Positions 49,770-59,184 are shown, counted from the stretch's first letter. The stretch: DNA of 64,000 nucleotides from Frigoriglobus tundricola (GCF_013128195.2 NZ_CP053452.2:5208001-5272000), one strand, 5' to 3'. Program-made: numbers and translations. The notes: generated by a model not told the origin, from the sequence alone.

Positions 49770-52649
49770 TCAGGCGTCGGTGGCCTGGTGCAGGTCCAGT
49801 TTCACGAATTGCAATAGCGTATCATTGTCCATCTCGGTCAACAAGACTTCCGCGCTGTCGCTCCCGCCGATGGCCTCGTCGGCGACCCGGCTCTTCCGCG
49901 CGATCATCTCGTCGATCCGCTCCTCGACCGTCCCCCGACAGATGAACTTGTGAACCAGCACGTTCTTCTTCTGGCCGATCCGGAAGGCGCGGTCGGTGGC
50001 CTGGTTCTCGATGGCCGGGTTCCACCAACGGTCGAAGTGGACCACGTGCGCGGCCGCAGTCAGGTTCAGGCCGGTTCCGCCCGCCTTCAGCGACAGCACG
50101 AAGAACGGCGGGCCGTCCTCGCGCTGGAACTGGTCGACGAACTCCTTCCGCTTCTTGACGCTCGTGCCCCCGTGGAGCACCAGCCCGGACCGGCCGAAGA
50201 GCGTGGCCAGGAACTCGGCCAGCGGCCCCGCGATCTCCCGGAACTGCGTAAAGACGAGAACCTTCTCCTGCCGGGACGCGATCTCCTCAACGATCTCCGC
50301 CAACCGGCGGAACTTGCCGCTCCGGTCGGCCGCGTAGTCCCCTGTGCCGGCCGCCTGGGCGGGGTGGTTGCAAATTTGCTTCAGCCGCATCAGTTGCGCC
50401 AACACGATGCCGCGGCGCTGGATGCCGTCGGTGGCCTTCAACTGCTCGGCGAGGTCATCGACCGCGTGCTGGTAAAGGGCCGCCTGGTGCTTGCTCAGGG
50501 CACAGTAGGCTTTCACCTCCGTCTTGTCCGGCAGGTCGGCGATGACCCGCTTGTCGGTCTTCAGCCGCCGGAGGATGTAGGGCCGCACCAGATTGCGGAG
50601 CGGCTCGAACGACGGCGTCGGGGCACTTTGCAGCCGTTTGACGAACGAACTGAACTGCTTGGCCGTGCCCAGGAGGCCGGGGTTCAAGAAGTCGAAGAGC
50701 GACCAGAGGTCCGAGAGGCGGTTCTCGACGGGCGTGCCGGTCATGGCGATCCGGCTGTCGGCCGTCAGCTCCTTGGCCGCACGGGTCTGCTTCGTGCCGG
50801 AGTTCTTGATGGCCTGGGCCTCGTCGAGGACCGCCAGCCGCCAGTGGTGCCGCTTCATCCAGTCCTGACGGACGAGCATTCCGTAGGTGGTCACGATCAG
50901 ATCGAACCTGTCGGCCTCATCGGCTCCGAGTTTGGGGGTGGAACCTCCCGCAGGTTCCCCCCGCGCCCCCCTCCCGCTTTCTCCGTTGGTGGCGCTCACT
51001 TCCGATGGGTGCGCGACCGCGAAGGAGAGCGACGGCGCGAACTTCGCCAGTTCCGATTTCCAGTTCGCGATGAGCGACGCCGGCACCACCAGGAGGCTCG
51101 CCTTCTTCTGGCCGTCGCGCTTCAGATCGAGCAGTAGCGAAATGACCTGGACCGTTTTGCCGAGCCCCATATCGTCGGCCAGGCACGCGCCCAGCCCCAA
51201 TCGGGCGACGAACCGCAGCCAGCCGTAGCCGGTCCGCTGGTACGGCCGCAGGTCCGCCTTCAGACCGGGCGGGACCGCCTCCTGCCGGGCGTCCGGGGCG
51301 CGCAGCCCTTCGAGAACCGCGTTCAGCTCCGGGCCGGCGGTCAGGCCGGACCACTCGCGGGGCTCCGCCTGGCTCTCGTCGTCCTTATCCTTGAGGATGT
51401 TCGCCCCGGAGAGCAGGCGCATACCCTCGTAGAACGAAAGCCCCGTGTGGCGCGCGTTCCGCTCGACTTCCTTCCAGTGCTTCAGGGCCTCCTGCAACTT
51501 CTCCCGATCCACTTCGACCCATTTTCCTCTTAGAGGGACCAGCCCCCCGCTGGATTCGAGCAACTGTGCGATCTCGTCCGGGGCGAGCGTTTCCCCGTCC
51601 AGGCTCATGCCGACGGAGAACTGCAACACGGCATCGACACCGATGCCGGTGGCGTTCTTCGAGTCGATCTTCACGCTGACGCGGGGCCGGGTCGGCTTCT
51701 GGGCGTGCCACCAGTCCGGCACCCGGACGATCAACCCGCTCGACTCGAAGCGGGGCACCGCCCGGAGGAAGTCGTAAGCCTCGCGAGGCGACCACGCGAG
51801 GGGGCGGTAGATCTCCCCGGAATCGACGAGCCGCCGAACCAGTTCCGAGGACTCGGCCGCTCTCGAAACCGGCAGCAGCAGGTTGAGCATTGCCGTGCGG
51901 TTCTGCTCCCCGGCGTACTGCTGAAGCGCCCGGCCGAGCGGCTCGTGCCGCACCGTGCCCTGCGGCGTCAGCCCGTTCGCGAACGTCGCCAGGAAGGCGA
52001 ACGGGTAGTCCGGGTTCCGCTTGTTCTCGGCCAGGTGAAAGGTGACCCGGCCGACGAACCGCCAGTTGGGGTTGCGCTCCCTGAGATAGCCGTGCGCGCC
52101 GCCCGGGTGCGTTTCGATCTCGCCCCGGACCAGAGCGTCGAGGGCGCGCCACCATTCCGCAAGGACGTCCGACGTCAGGTACTCCAGCCCGGTCATGGGC
52201 GGGGCCTGGAGAACGGCCCGGTCCAGGTCGGCTACGGGGGGCGGGATCTCGGGGACGGATTCGCTTGCCTTCTGAGGGGGAACCTCCCCCAGGTTCCCCC
52301 CGCGCCCCCCTCGCGATTTCTGAGGGGGAACCTCCCCCAGGTTCCCCCCGCGCCCCCCTCGCGATTTCTGAGGGGGAACCTCCCCCAGGTTCCCCCCGCG
52401 CCCCCCTCCCGCTTCCGCGGTGGTGCCCTTGGAGAGCGCGGTCAGGTAGAGCCGGGCGATCGAGCGCGCGAACTCGAAGGACGGCGGTAGCACCGCGCCC
52501 GCCGCCTCGCTCGCGGAGTACAGCATCCCCCGAGCCGGGCTCGCGCGGTAGGCTTCGAGCAACTCGTTCGAGGGCTCTTGATGAGACGTTTCGAGCGGCG
52601 CGTCGCGGACGACGAGGTGTCCTTGCGGTGTGATCGCCAGGTCGTGCAT
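49770..52649 (-). CDS. SNF2-family helicase with GC-rich repeat inserts
   Basis: 959 residues from ATG 52649 (MHDLAITPQGHLVV); the frame is open to 52853, overlapping the next gene's end. Motor motifs: GACLADDMGLGKTVQVISLL, TTYGMLVRQDW, LDEAQAIKN, MTGTPVENRLSDLWSLFDF, then VFTQFREIAGPL, LHGGT, LKAGGTGLNLTAA and QATDRAFRIGQKKNV. The N-terminal part (about 70-130) carries three tandem 16-residue repeats from a 48-base repeat, and a related block lies between motor motifs (50931-50985). Partner of the SWIM protein. Confidence 0.9.
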   Translation of the reverse strand: MHDLAITPQGHLVVRDAPLETSHQEPSNELLEAYRASPARGMLYSASEAAGAVLPPSFEFARSIARLYLTALSKGTTAEAGGGRGGNLGEVPPQKSRGGRGGNLGEVPPQKSRGGRGGNLGEVPPQKASESVPEIPPPVADLDRAVLQAPPMTGLEYLTSDVLAEWWRALDALVRGEIETHPGGAHGYLRERNPNWRFVGRVTFHLAENKRNPDYPFAFLATFANGLTPQGTVRHEPLGRALQQYAGEQNRTAMLNLLLPVSRAAESSELVRRLVDSGEIYRPLAWSPREAYDFLRAVPRFESSGLIVRVPDWWHAQKPTRPRVSVKIDSKNATGIGVDAVLQFSVGMSLDGETLAPDEIAQLLESSGGLVPLRGKWVEVDREKLQEALKHWKEVERNARHTGLSFYEGMRLLSGANILKDKDDESQAEPREWSGLTAGPELNAVLEGLRAPDARQEAVPPGLKADLRPYQRTGYGWLRFVARLGLGACLADDMGLGKTVQVISLLLDLKRDGQKKASLLVVPASLIANWKSELAKFAPSLSFAVAHPSEVSATNGESGRGARGEPAGGSTPKLGADEADRFDLIVTTYGMLVRQDWMKRHHWRLAVLDEAQAIKNSGTKQTRAAKELTADSRIAMTGTPVENRLSDLWSLFDFLNPGLLGTAKQFSSFVKRLQSAPTPSFEPLRNLVRPYILRRLKTDKRVIADLPDKTEVKAYCALSKHQAALYQHAVDDLAEQLKATDGIQRRGIVLAQLMRLKQICNHPAQAAGTGDYAADRSGKFRRLAEIVEEIASRQEKVLVFTQFREIAGPLAEFLATLFGRSGLVLHGGTSVKKRKEFVDQFQREDGPPFFVLSLKAGGTGLNLTAAAHVVHFDRWWNPAIENQATDRAFRIGQKKNVLVHKFICRGTVEERIDEMIARKSRVADEAIGGSDSAEVLLTEMDNDTLLQFVKLDLHQATDA
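50931..50985. repeat. fourth, diverged copy of the SNF2 GC-rich repeat
   Basis: GGAACCTCCCGCAGGTTCC followed by CCCCGCGCCCCCCTCCCG matches the 52271-52414 repeats closely, but is translated in another frame (ESGRGARGEPAGGSTPK). It is inserted in the loop between the first helicase motifs. Confidence 0.75.
52271..52414. repeat. three tandem 48-bp GC-rich repeats inside SNF2 gene
   Basis: Copies begin at 52271, 52319 and 52367 with an exact period of 48 bases. Each contains GGGGGAACCTCCCCCAGGTTCCCC, itself a palindrome. Coded peptide per copy: GGRGGNLGEVPPQKSR. The period is a multiple of three, so the frame is kept. Confidence 0.92.
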
Positions 52650-52795
52650 CTTGCCGCTACTCACGACGCTTCGGAGGGAAATCCGGTACGGTTGCTCGAC
52701 CCATTCTACGCCGCCGACGGTCCGAACCGCCGCCGCTCCGTCGGTGCCCTCGGTCCGGCGGTCGGGACGGATCGGCGGCGCTCCGAAAGGCAAAA

Positions 52796-54175
52796 TCACC
52801 CGAACAGGCCGATCAGTTCCGTCACACTCGTCAGGTTCTCCAGGTCCCAGCACCGCGCGAGGATCTGATCGGCCTTCGCCTTACCGTACCTCGGCTCGGC
52901 GACGCGGCGGAACTTCGCTTCCACCTCCGCGTCCGTCATCGGGTTCCCGGCGTGCCCGCGCGGGAACTCCACCTCCTTCACCAGCGTGCGCCCGTCGGCC
53001 AGCGTCACCGTGACCCGGTTCGGAATGCCGGTCGGGTACCGCGGGTCGAGCGTGCCGTCGTGGTGCACCTTCACGCGGCCCGTAAACGCCACGAGCTTCG
53101 GGTCGGTGAAGTGCGCCTCGTCGAACGTTTCGAGGTACACGTCGCCGTCGTGGAGCGCCGCCGCCGTGCAGTACGGCAGGCTGTGGTCGGCCGTCTCGCG
53201 GGTCTTCGGCGCCCAGGCCTCGGGGTACTTCCCGATGATGTTGTAACTGGCCTCGAACGTTGCGATGTCGATGCCCGCCACCCGGGACACGTCGCCCTTG
53301 AGTTCCGCCCGGAGCTGGAGCGCCGCGTCGATGGCGCTCTGCGAGTGGTACTCCGCCGGCCAGAACTTGATGTACGTCTTGTTGATCATGAACCCGTCGG
53401 CGTTGCCCGGTTCGCTCCCGAACGGGGCCGGCGTGAACACCTCGCGCGCTACGAGTTTGAAGAAGCCGAGGTCGCCTTCGAAGATCGGGGCCGGGCCGGT
53501 CATGCCGTCGGCCGCGAGCGTGGCCGCGAACACGCCGTTGCGGGCGGCGTTGGCGAACGCGCAGCCCTTCCACATGCTCAGCTCGCCGCTGCGCGTCTGC
53601 CGCAGCGCGACGTTGCACACGCCGGCGAGGCCGACCGTGTGGGTGACCTTCGTCGCGTCCAGTTTCATCAGCTTCGCGGCCGCGACCGCCGCCGAGATCG
53701 CGCCGTAGGTGACGTGGTCGACGCCGTGCTTGCGCAGGCTGGCGGCGTCGCAGAACCGGCACTGGATCTCGTAAGCGAGGACGGCCGCGGTGATGAGGTC
53801 CCGGCCGCCGGCGCCCACGGACTCGCCCACCGCGAGGACGGCCGCGAGGTTGTCGCTCGGGTGCGCCGGTTCCTTGCTCAGGTAGGTGTCGTTGAAGTCG
53901 AGGTAGCGGATCAGGAGGCCGTTCACGAACGTGGCCCACTCGACGCTCGACTTGCCGCCCGCGAGGACGGAGGCACCGGGGGTGCTCGACACGCGGGCCG
54001 CGCACTTTTTGGCGATGGCGTAAGCGTCCGACGTCATCGCCCCGATCGCGGTCGCGAACGAGTCGATGAACCGGCGCTTCACCTCGTGAACGGCTTCCTT
54101 CGTGAGCTTGTCGAACGTGAGGCCGGCGGCGTAGTCGGCCAGCCGCGCGGCGAGCGTCTGAGTGGACATCGACAT
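52796..54175 (-). CDS. MmgE/PrpD-family protein (2-methylcitrate-dehydratase-like)
   Basis: 459 residues from ATG 54175. Typical order for the family: RFIDSFATAIGAMTS, SSVEWATFVNGLLIRYLDFNDTY with HPSDN, AAVLAYEIQCRFCDA, then KFWPAEYHSQSAIDAAL, DHSLPYCTAAALHDGDV and a C-terminal VKVHHDGTLDPRYPTGIPNRVTVTL. Function: dehydration/isomerisation of methylcitrate- or aconitate-like acids, or an unidentified cousin. No prp operon is here. Confidence 0.92.
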   Translation of the reverse strand: MSMSTQTLAARLADYAAGLTFDKLTKEAVHEVKRRFIDSFATAIGAMTSDAYAIAKKCAARVSSTPGASVLAGGKSSVEWATFVNGLLIRYLDFNDTYLSKEPAHPSDNLAAVLAVGESVGAGGRDLITAAVLAYEIQCRFCDAASLRKHGVDHVTYGAISAAVAAAKLMKLDATKVTHTVGLAGVCNVALRQTRSGELSMWKGCAFANAARNGVFAATLAADGMTGPAPIFEGDLGFFKLVAREVFTPAPFGSEPGNADGFMINKTYIKFWPAEYHSQSAIDAALQLRAELKGDVSRVAGIDIATFEASYNIIGKYPEAWAPKTRETADHSLPYCTAAALHDGDVYLETFDEAHFTDPKLVAFTGRVKVHHDGTLDPRYPTGIPNRVTVTLADGRTLVKEVEFPRGHAGNPMTDAEVEAKFRRVAEPRYGKAKADQILARCWDLENLTSVTELIGLFG

Positions 54176-54347
54176 CCCCAAAACGAGTGACAACGACCGA
54201 GGGGATGTTGTACGAAGTGCCCCCCGGAGACGGGCCGTTCGGGGAGTCTCAAGTCGGGGGGGCGCAAGTCATAAAGTCGCAAGTCGTAAAGGCGAAGACC
54301 AGCGTTGATCCGGAATTCGACGTTACGACTTGCGACCCGACTCGGTA

Positions 54348-55184
54348 CTACGCCGCTGCCCGGAGCGGCGCGGTGCAGCCGATCCGGAGGAACTCGCGGT
54401 ACCACGCGATCGTTTCGTCGAGCACCTCGGCCAGCGGCTCGGCCGGCTGCCACCCGAGCGGGTTGGTCGGCGCCGCACTGTCCGGGACGACGACGGGGCG
54501 CCCGGCGTGGGCGTCGCGCACGACCGCGGTCATCTGCCGGTCGGTCAGGAGCCAGCCGCTCCGGAACGGGTAGTCGCCGGCGCCGTCGGTGATCGTCGCT
54601 TCGGCCACGCGCAGGCAGGCGCGGGCGGCGTCGCGGACGAACACGAAGTCGCGCGGCGGGCCGTCCGGCGGAACCGCGGCCCCGTCGCCGGTGAGGAGCC
54701 CGATGGCCGCCGCGGGCACGGTGCGGAACACCTTCCGATCGCCGGGGCCGAACACTTCACCGAACCGCGCTACGCTGAGGTAGTCGTCGCGCGCTTCGCC
54801 CGCTCGCGCGAGCGACAGTTGTTGGAGCGGCCGGGCCGCGACGACCGGCACGCGGCGCGCGTAGAGCTTCGCGGCCTGGAGGACGGCGTGCGTGCCGCGG
54901 TCCTCGGCGAACGGGTCGTGTGTGGCGAGGTGGAAGACGGCCGCGACCTCGTGAACGGCCATCGCGGAGTGCAGCCGGAACACGTTGTCCGTGCGCCCGC
55001 GGACCAAGTGGACGCGCCCCTGCCGGTCCGCACCGGTACTTGCGCGCGCGGGGCGGTCGTTGACGAGACCGACGACTTCGGCCCCGCACGCGAACAGTTC
55101 GCGCGCGACCGCGCCGCCGAGAAACCCGGTGTAACCGGTGACGAGAACCCGCCGCCCGCGCCAGGGGGAAGTGTGTTCGGCCAT
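54348..55184 (-). CDS. NAD(P)-dependent epimerase/dehydratase (extended SDR)
   Basis: 278 residues. Rossmann motif VLVTGYTGFLGGAVARELF near the N-terminus, HLATHDPFAEDRGT, and PPRDFVFVRDAARACLRVAE. The usual YxxxK is replaced by a short DDYLSVARFGEVFGPG stretch with no Lys four residues after Tyr, so catalysis may differ. Might act on nucleotide sugars. Stand-alone gene convergent with nothing close. Confidence 0.82.
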   Translation of the reverse strand: MAEHTSPWRGRRVLVTGYTGFLGGAVARELFACGAEVVGLVNDRPARASTGADRQGRVHLVRGRTDNVFRLHSAMAVHEVAAVFHLATHDPFAEDRGTHAVLQAAKLYARRVPVVAARPLQQLSLARAGEARDDYLSVARFGEVFGPGDRKVFRTVPAAAIGLLTGDGAAVPPDGPPRDFVFVRDAARACLRVAEATITDGAGDYPFRSGWLLTDRQMTAVVRDAHAGRPVVVPDSAAPTNPLGWQPAEPLAEVLDETIAWYREFLRIGCTAPLRAAA

Positions 55185-55275
55185 CATCGCCTCCGTGCGA
55201 CCGCGACCTGGGCGGGGTAGGGTAGCGTTTCGGTCCGCTGCGGGTCAAGGGGAAGTCGGGCGGGGGGGGCCGCAC

Positions 55276-56952
55276 GGGTGTAGGACCGCATTTGCGTGCA
55301 GTTGGGGTTGGGCTACAACGGTGGGTGGCAAATCCCACTCTGAAGTTCGCCCCAAGTGCAAGGCAGGACGGCCGATGGCGAAACGCAAACTGACGCCTGA
55401 GCAATTGGCGGCTGTGGAAGAACTCGCCAAGCAGTGGGGTAAAATCGTTGCCAAGAACGCCTACGGCGAGGGCGGTCCGGCGCGCGATGTGGACTTCGAC
55501 GAGATGGAGCAGATCGCCGCTGCGGCCACGCGGGGGCTGGCCCGAGGGACGCTCGAACACCTCACACAGCAACAAGCCCAACAACTCCCCACCGAGCTCT
55601 CGTGTCCCACGTGCCAGAAGCTCTGTTCGGTCCGAAGCCGATCCCGCGAGGTCGTCGCACGCGGGGCAACGATCACCCTTCACGAACCCGTCGCACACTG
55701 TCCCGCCTGCCGCCGGGACTTTTTCCCCCCAACGAACCAACCTCAAACTTGATGCCCACGGGTACAGCCCCTCGGTACTTGCCAAGATCGTCCACGTCGG
55801 GGCCGTACTCCCGTCGTTCGAGTTGGCCGCCAAGACGCTCCGACTGCTGGCCGAGGTGTCGATCAGTGGTCGGCACGTCGGGCGATTGACCGAAACCATT
55901 GGTGCCGAGTTGGCCGCCCGACGCGACGAACACGCCGAAGCCCACCGGCGGCGTCAACTCGACGCGCAGGTTCCGAACGTGCCGAGCGTGGTGGCCGTTG
56001 AGGTCGATGGCGGTCGCTACCAGCGCCGCGCCGAGGGGCAAGGGTGTGGGGCGCGAGATCCGCATTGGCGCGAGGACAAGGTCGCGTGCCTGGTCACGTT
56101 GGAGGGTCCGACGTGCGAGACCGACCCACAACCCGAACCGCCCGAGTGCTTCCTCGACCGCAAGCACGTCGGGAACATGACGCAGTGCTCAGCCACTTGC
56201 GAGCCCACAATAGGAAGCGCATCCGCTGAATCGAAGGCCGTAGCCCAACCCGATGCGCACGCCTGGCAACCGGAGCGGTTGGTGCGCACGTGCGTGGCGA
56301 CGACGCGCGACAGCGAAGCGTTCGGTCGATTGGTGGGTGCGGAAGCGCAGCGCGGAACTTCGGGGCGGCGAGTCGTCGTGCGTTCGTGGGCGACGGCCAG
56401 GCGTACAACTGGGCGATCCAGACGCGCTGGTTCGCGGAGTACGTGCCGGTGGTCGACTTCATCCACGTGCTGAGCTACGCGCGGCAAGCGGCGCGTGCGA
56501 CCGGTGGAAGCGATGCCGAGCAGTGGGACCGATACGCGCGCTGGATGCGGGGGTGCTGGCAGGGTCGGGTGTCCGAGGTACTCGGGGAGATGGATCGTGA
56601 GCAAGAACGGATCGGCGAGCCACCGGAGGGCGCCGAGGACACGGACGGACGCGTGGTGCTGGCACGTGCGCGTGGGTACTTGAGGAATAACGCGGAGCGC
56701 ATGAAGTACCCGGAGTACCGCAAGGCCGGTCTGCCGGTAACGAGTTCGTGGGTGGAGTCGTTGATCAAGGAGATCAACTACCGAGTCAAGGGCACCGAGA
56801 AATTCTGGAACGAGGACGGGGCCGAAGCGGTGCTGCAAGTGCGCGCCGCCGCGCTAAGCGACGATGAACGGCTCGATAAGTACCTCGCCGCTCGTCCCGG
56901 GTCCCCATTCCAGCGGCGAGCGGCGGCCTGATACATACCCGGTCTTACACCC
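55276..56952 (+). mobile_element. ISKra4-like insertion sequence
   Basis: Terminal inverted repeats GGGTGTAGGACC (55276-55287) and GGTCTTACACCC (56941-56952) with one mismatch, and exact 9-bp target duplications GGGCCGCAC at 55267-55275 and 56953-56961. Length 1677 bp. The transposase frames inside run rightward. Confidence 0.88.
55375..56931 (+). pseudogene. ISKra4-family transposase in three frames
   Basis: Frame 1 starts at ATG 55375 (MAKRKLTPEQLAAVEELAKQWGKIV, Cys motifs CPTCQKLC and CPACRRDFFPP). It runs to a homopolymer TTTTTCCCCCC at about 55730, where the protein continues in the +1 frame (NLKLDAHGYSPSVLAKIV ... VVAVEVDGGRYQRR). Near 56370-56390 it returns to frame 1 (FVGDGQAYNWAIQTRWFAEYVPVVDFIHVL ... 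SSWVESLIKEINYRVKGTEKFWNEDGAEAVLQVRAA). The typical DDE-like order is preserved. Either two indels inactivate it or one of the shifts is programmed. Confidence 0.8.
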
Positions 56953-57118
56953 GGGCCGCACCGGGGCCGGTCCACGTCTGCCGTTGGTCCTCCGGGAGCG
57001 CCCCGTTCGTAACCCGCGTGTAACTCCGCTCTGCGCTGTTATTGCCGGACAAACTCGGCCGTGGTAAACGTCAGGTGTGAGTTATTGATCGTTCGGCAAT
57101 TCGATCGGGAGCAGTGCG

Positions 57119-57838
57119 ATGAAGTGCCCCCTGATGTCCGTCAAACTCGCCGGGGTTGCGGTCGCGTTGAGCGGCCTGGTCCTGGCCGCTCCGGCTGCTG
57201 ACGTTCCGGCCGGGGAAGCGACCAAACATGAGATGGAGGGCCTGACCCAGATTCACTATACCGCGGTCGAGGTCTTCGTCGGTCGCTCCGGGTTCGGGTT
57301 CGAACGCATGCCTCCTCCCCCCCTCGTGAGCATCGTGAAGCCGAAATCGTTGGCGGAGAAGAAGCCGGAGGGCAAGGACGCCGAAGAGAAGCTCCCGAAG
57401 CGAGAGGTCAAACACGCCGGCCTCGAAAAGCTTGCGGCGCCTCTAACACGGGGGCGGTTCCTGACGGCCGATAAGACGGAGCAGTGGGTGGTGCGCGAAC
57501 TGCTCCTGATCGGGTTGGATAAGCACCCGGAGCCGGTGGTGTACCTTGTGGACCCAGCGGCTGAAGAAGAAGGTCCGGCAAAGGGCCGCGACGCAAAAAC
57601 CAAGAAGAAGGAAGTCAAGACCCGCAAGTTGGACGCGTTCGAGAGCGAGTCGGTCAAGGTGATCCAGGGCGGCGGGGAACTGCAAGCCGAACGGAAGGGG
57701 AAAGCGATGAGGGCCGTCGCCGCGATCTATGCGGGAGAGTTCTGCCTGAAATGTCACGAACACGAGGGGCAGATGCTGGGGGCGTTCGCGTACCGCCTCG
57801 AACGGGTGGCCCTGAAGCCCGAAGAGCGAGGGAAATAA
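57119..57838 (+). CDS. exported monohaem cytochrome-like protein
   Basis: 239 residues with a signal peptide (MSVKLAGVAVALSGLVLAAPAADV). A single haem-binding CLKCH lies near the C-terminus (FCLKCHEHEGQMLGAFAYRL). The middle is Lys/Glu-rich. Similar small CxxCH proteins are common in planctomycetes and probably carry electrons or bind haem in the periplasm. Convergent with the SRPBCC gene. Confidence 0.72.
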   Translation: MKCPLMSVKLAGVAVALSGLVLAAPAADVPAGEATKHEMEGLTQIHYTAVEVFVGRSGFGFERMPPPPLVSIVKPKSLAEKKPEGKDAEEKLPKREVKHAGLEKLAAPLTRGRFLTADKTEQWVVRELLLIGLDKHPEPVVYLVDPAAEEEGPAKGRDAKTKKKEVKTRKLDAFESESVKVIQGGGELQAERKGKAMRAVAAIYAGEFCLKCHEHEGQMLGAFAYRLERVALKPEERGK

Positions 57839-57839
57839 G

Positions 57840-57907
57840 CGTCGCGGGGCCGTGAAGGCGAGCCGCCCGGATCGATCCGGGCGGCTCGCCTTCACGGCCC
57901 CGCGACG
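57840..57907. terminator. 68-bp perfect palindrome, probable bidirectional terminator
   Basis: The sequence 57840-57873 is the exact reverse complement of 57874-57907 (centre GATC|GATC), a 34-bp arm with no loop. It lies in the gap between two convergent genes, starting one base after the stop of the monohaem gene. Confidence 0.85.
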
Positions 57908-57916
57908 GGCCTGGGG

Positions 57917-58378
57917 TCACAGATCCTTCGGCCAGTCACGGAAGGCTTCAAGCGACTCGCCAGTTTCGAGCAGGCTCTTCAGGCTCGCGAAGACCATCGG
58001 CCAGCCGGTCGATACCCCTTCGATCAGCTTCGAGTTCGGCACGTCGATCTCGTGGAACACGGTCAGCTTCACCGCGTTGCCCTGCGGTTCCAACTCGTAG
58101 GTCATCCGCGAGTGCCCCTCGGTAGTCGCCTCGGGCTGGAGGTGGTGCTGCCACGAGAGGACGAGCCGTTTGGGCGGGTCGATCTCGATCACCTCCCCGC
58201 TGTCGGCCACGCGCCCGTCGGGGGCCATCAGCTTCCACGACGCGCCCACCGCCCACGCGCAGTCCTGCCACGTCCCCACCCAGTATCGGCGCGTGAACTC
58301 GGGATCGATCAGCGCCCGCCAGAGCTGCTCCGGCGAGGTGCGGATGTAGGTCACGTACACGAACTGGCTTCCGGGCAT
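57917..58378 (-). CDS. SRPBCC / AHSA1-family protein
   Basis: 153 residues with the START/AHSA1 pattern: VYVTYIRTSPEQLWRALIDPEFTRRYWVG, DPPKRLVLSWQHH, SRMTYELEPQGNAVKLTVFHE, and GWPMVFASLKSLLETGE. Follows the ArsR gene on the same strand (68 bases), a standard ArsR-AHSA1 pair that senses small ligands. Confidence 0.9.
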   Translation of the reverse strand: MPGSQFVYVTYIRTSPEQLWRALIDPEFTRRYWVGTWQDCAWAVGASWKLMAPDGRVADSGEVIEIDPPKRLVLSWQHHLQPEATTEGHSRMTYELEPQGNAVKLTVFHEIDVPNSKLIEGVSTGWPMVFASLKSLLETGESLEAFRDWPKDL

Positions 58379-58446
58379 CGTTCTCTCCTTCGTGGGAAAC
58401 AGGTATGTTCCGCTCCGAGCAGCAAGTGGGGGCCGCGTCGGAGCGC

Positions 58447-58764
58447 TCAGCTATCCGCCTCTCCTTCCAGCTCGTCCTTGAGTTCGGCGAGGATGCGGAG
58501 CCGACCTAGCTCGAACTTGCCGATCCAGCGCTCGGCGATCTCGTGGATCGGGACCGGATTGAGGTAATGCAACTTCTCCCGCCCGTTCCACCGCACGGCG
58601 ACCAGGTTGGCGTCTTCCAGGACCTTCAAGTGCTTGGTCACCGCCTGCCGCGTCATGGCGAGCTTCTCGCACAACTCCCCGAGCGCCTGGCCGTTCTTCT
58701 CGAACAGTCGGTCGAGCAGCTCGCGCCGCGTGGCGTCGGCCAGTGCTTTGAAGACATCGTCCAT
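58447..58764 (-). CDS. ArsR-family transcription regulator
   Basis: 105 residues from ATG 58764. MDDVFKALADATRRELLDRLFEKNGQALGELCEKLAMTRQAVTKHLKVLEDANLV is the classical ArsR winged helix, without a metal-binding CxC. Divergent from the SDR cluster. Two TGCAAC palindromes lie in its promoter region, so it likely controls the SRPBCC gene and the rightward stress genes. Confidence 0.92.
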   Translation of the reverse strand: MDDVFKALADATRRELLDRLFEKNGQALGELCEKLAMTRQAVTKHLKVLEDANLVAVRWNGREKLHYLNPVPIHEIAERWIGKFELGRLRILAELKDELEGEADS

Positions 58765-58789
58765 TCGGTCCTCGGGTACTGAGCTATTG

Positions 58790-58807
58790 TGCAACCAAAT
58801 GGTTGCA
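58790..58807. promoter_or_regulatory. probable ArsR operator 1
   Basis: TGCAACCAAATGGTTGCA, an 8-bp inverted repeat with two-base spacer, 26 bases before the ArsR start. Confidence 0.72.
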
Positions 58808-58871
58808 TTTCCAGCATTGAGCCCTTTCCTTGCCGCATCTCGGGTTACGGCGAGGGAGATTTTGTAGCGCG

Positions 58872-58886
58872 GTTGCAAGATGCAAC
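58872..58886. promoter_or_regulatory. probable ArsR operator 2
   Basis: GTTGCAAGATGCAAC carries the same GTTGCA/TGCAAC half-sites with a 3-base spacer. A further lone half-site (GTTGCA) is at 58910. It probably acts on the rightward genes. Confidence 0.6.
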
Positions 58887-58939
58887 TAATCGGCCAGTAT
58901 ACCCGGTCAGTTGCAAACATCGCCCCCGAGGACCGAGAG

Positions 58940-59116
58940 ATGAACACGCTCACACGCGCTCCGGCCGCTGCCGAATCGAATGTCGCGCCGCCTGTCCCGA
59001 CGGCCGCGCGCAAGGACTGCTCCGGGGCCTCCGACGATCAACTCCGGGCGCTCGAAGCGGATCGGGTGTTCGAAGCGCGCGTGCAATGGTTCCTCGCGGT
59101 CTCCCGCAACGCGTAG
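58940..59116 (+). CDS. small hypothetical protein
   Basis: 58 residues from ATG 58940, before the SDR gene in the same direction. ASDDQLRALEADRVFEARVQWFLAVSRNA is helical and acidic. Possibly expressed with the ArsR regulon; no motif known. Confidence 0.4.
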   Translation: MNTLTRAPAAAESNVAPPVPTAARKDCSGASDDQLRALEADRVFEARVQWFLAVSRNA

Positions 59117-59184
59117 TGTCCCGGGCCGTCATTCCGGCGGCCCTTGTTCGGTTCCGGTTACAACGTCTCAAACGGGAGTTCGTC

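Noticed and set aside
52301-52633. Three-copy GC-rich repeats as a CRISPR array
   Set aside because: They are contiguous 48-base tandem units without spacers and lie in a coding frame.
54193-54347. Short direct repeats AAGTCG/AAGTCAT upstream of MmgE/PrpD as iterons
   Set aside because: Few, irregular and too short; chance or local slippage is enough to explain them.
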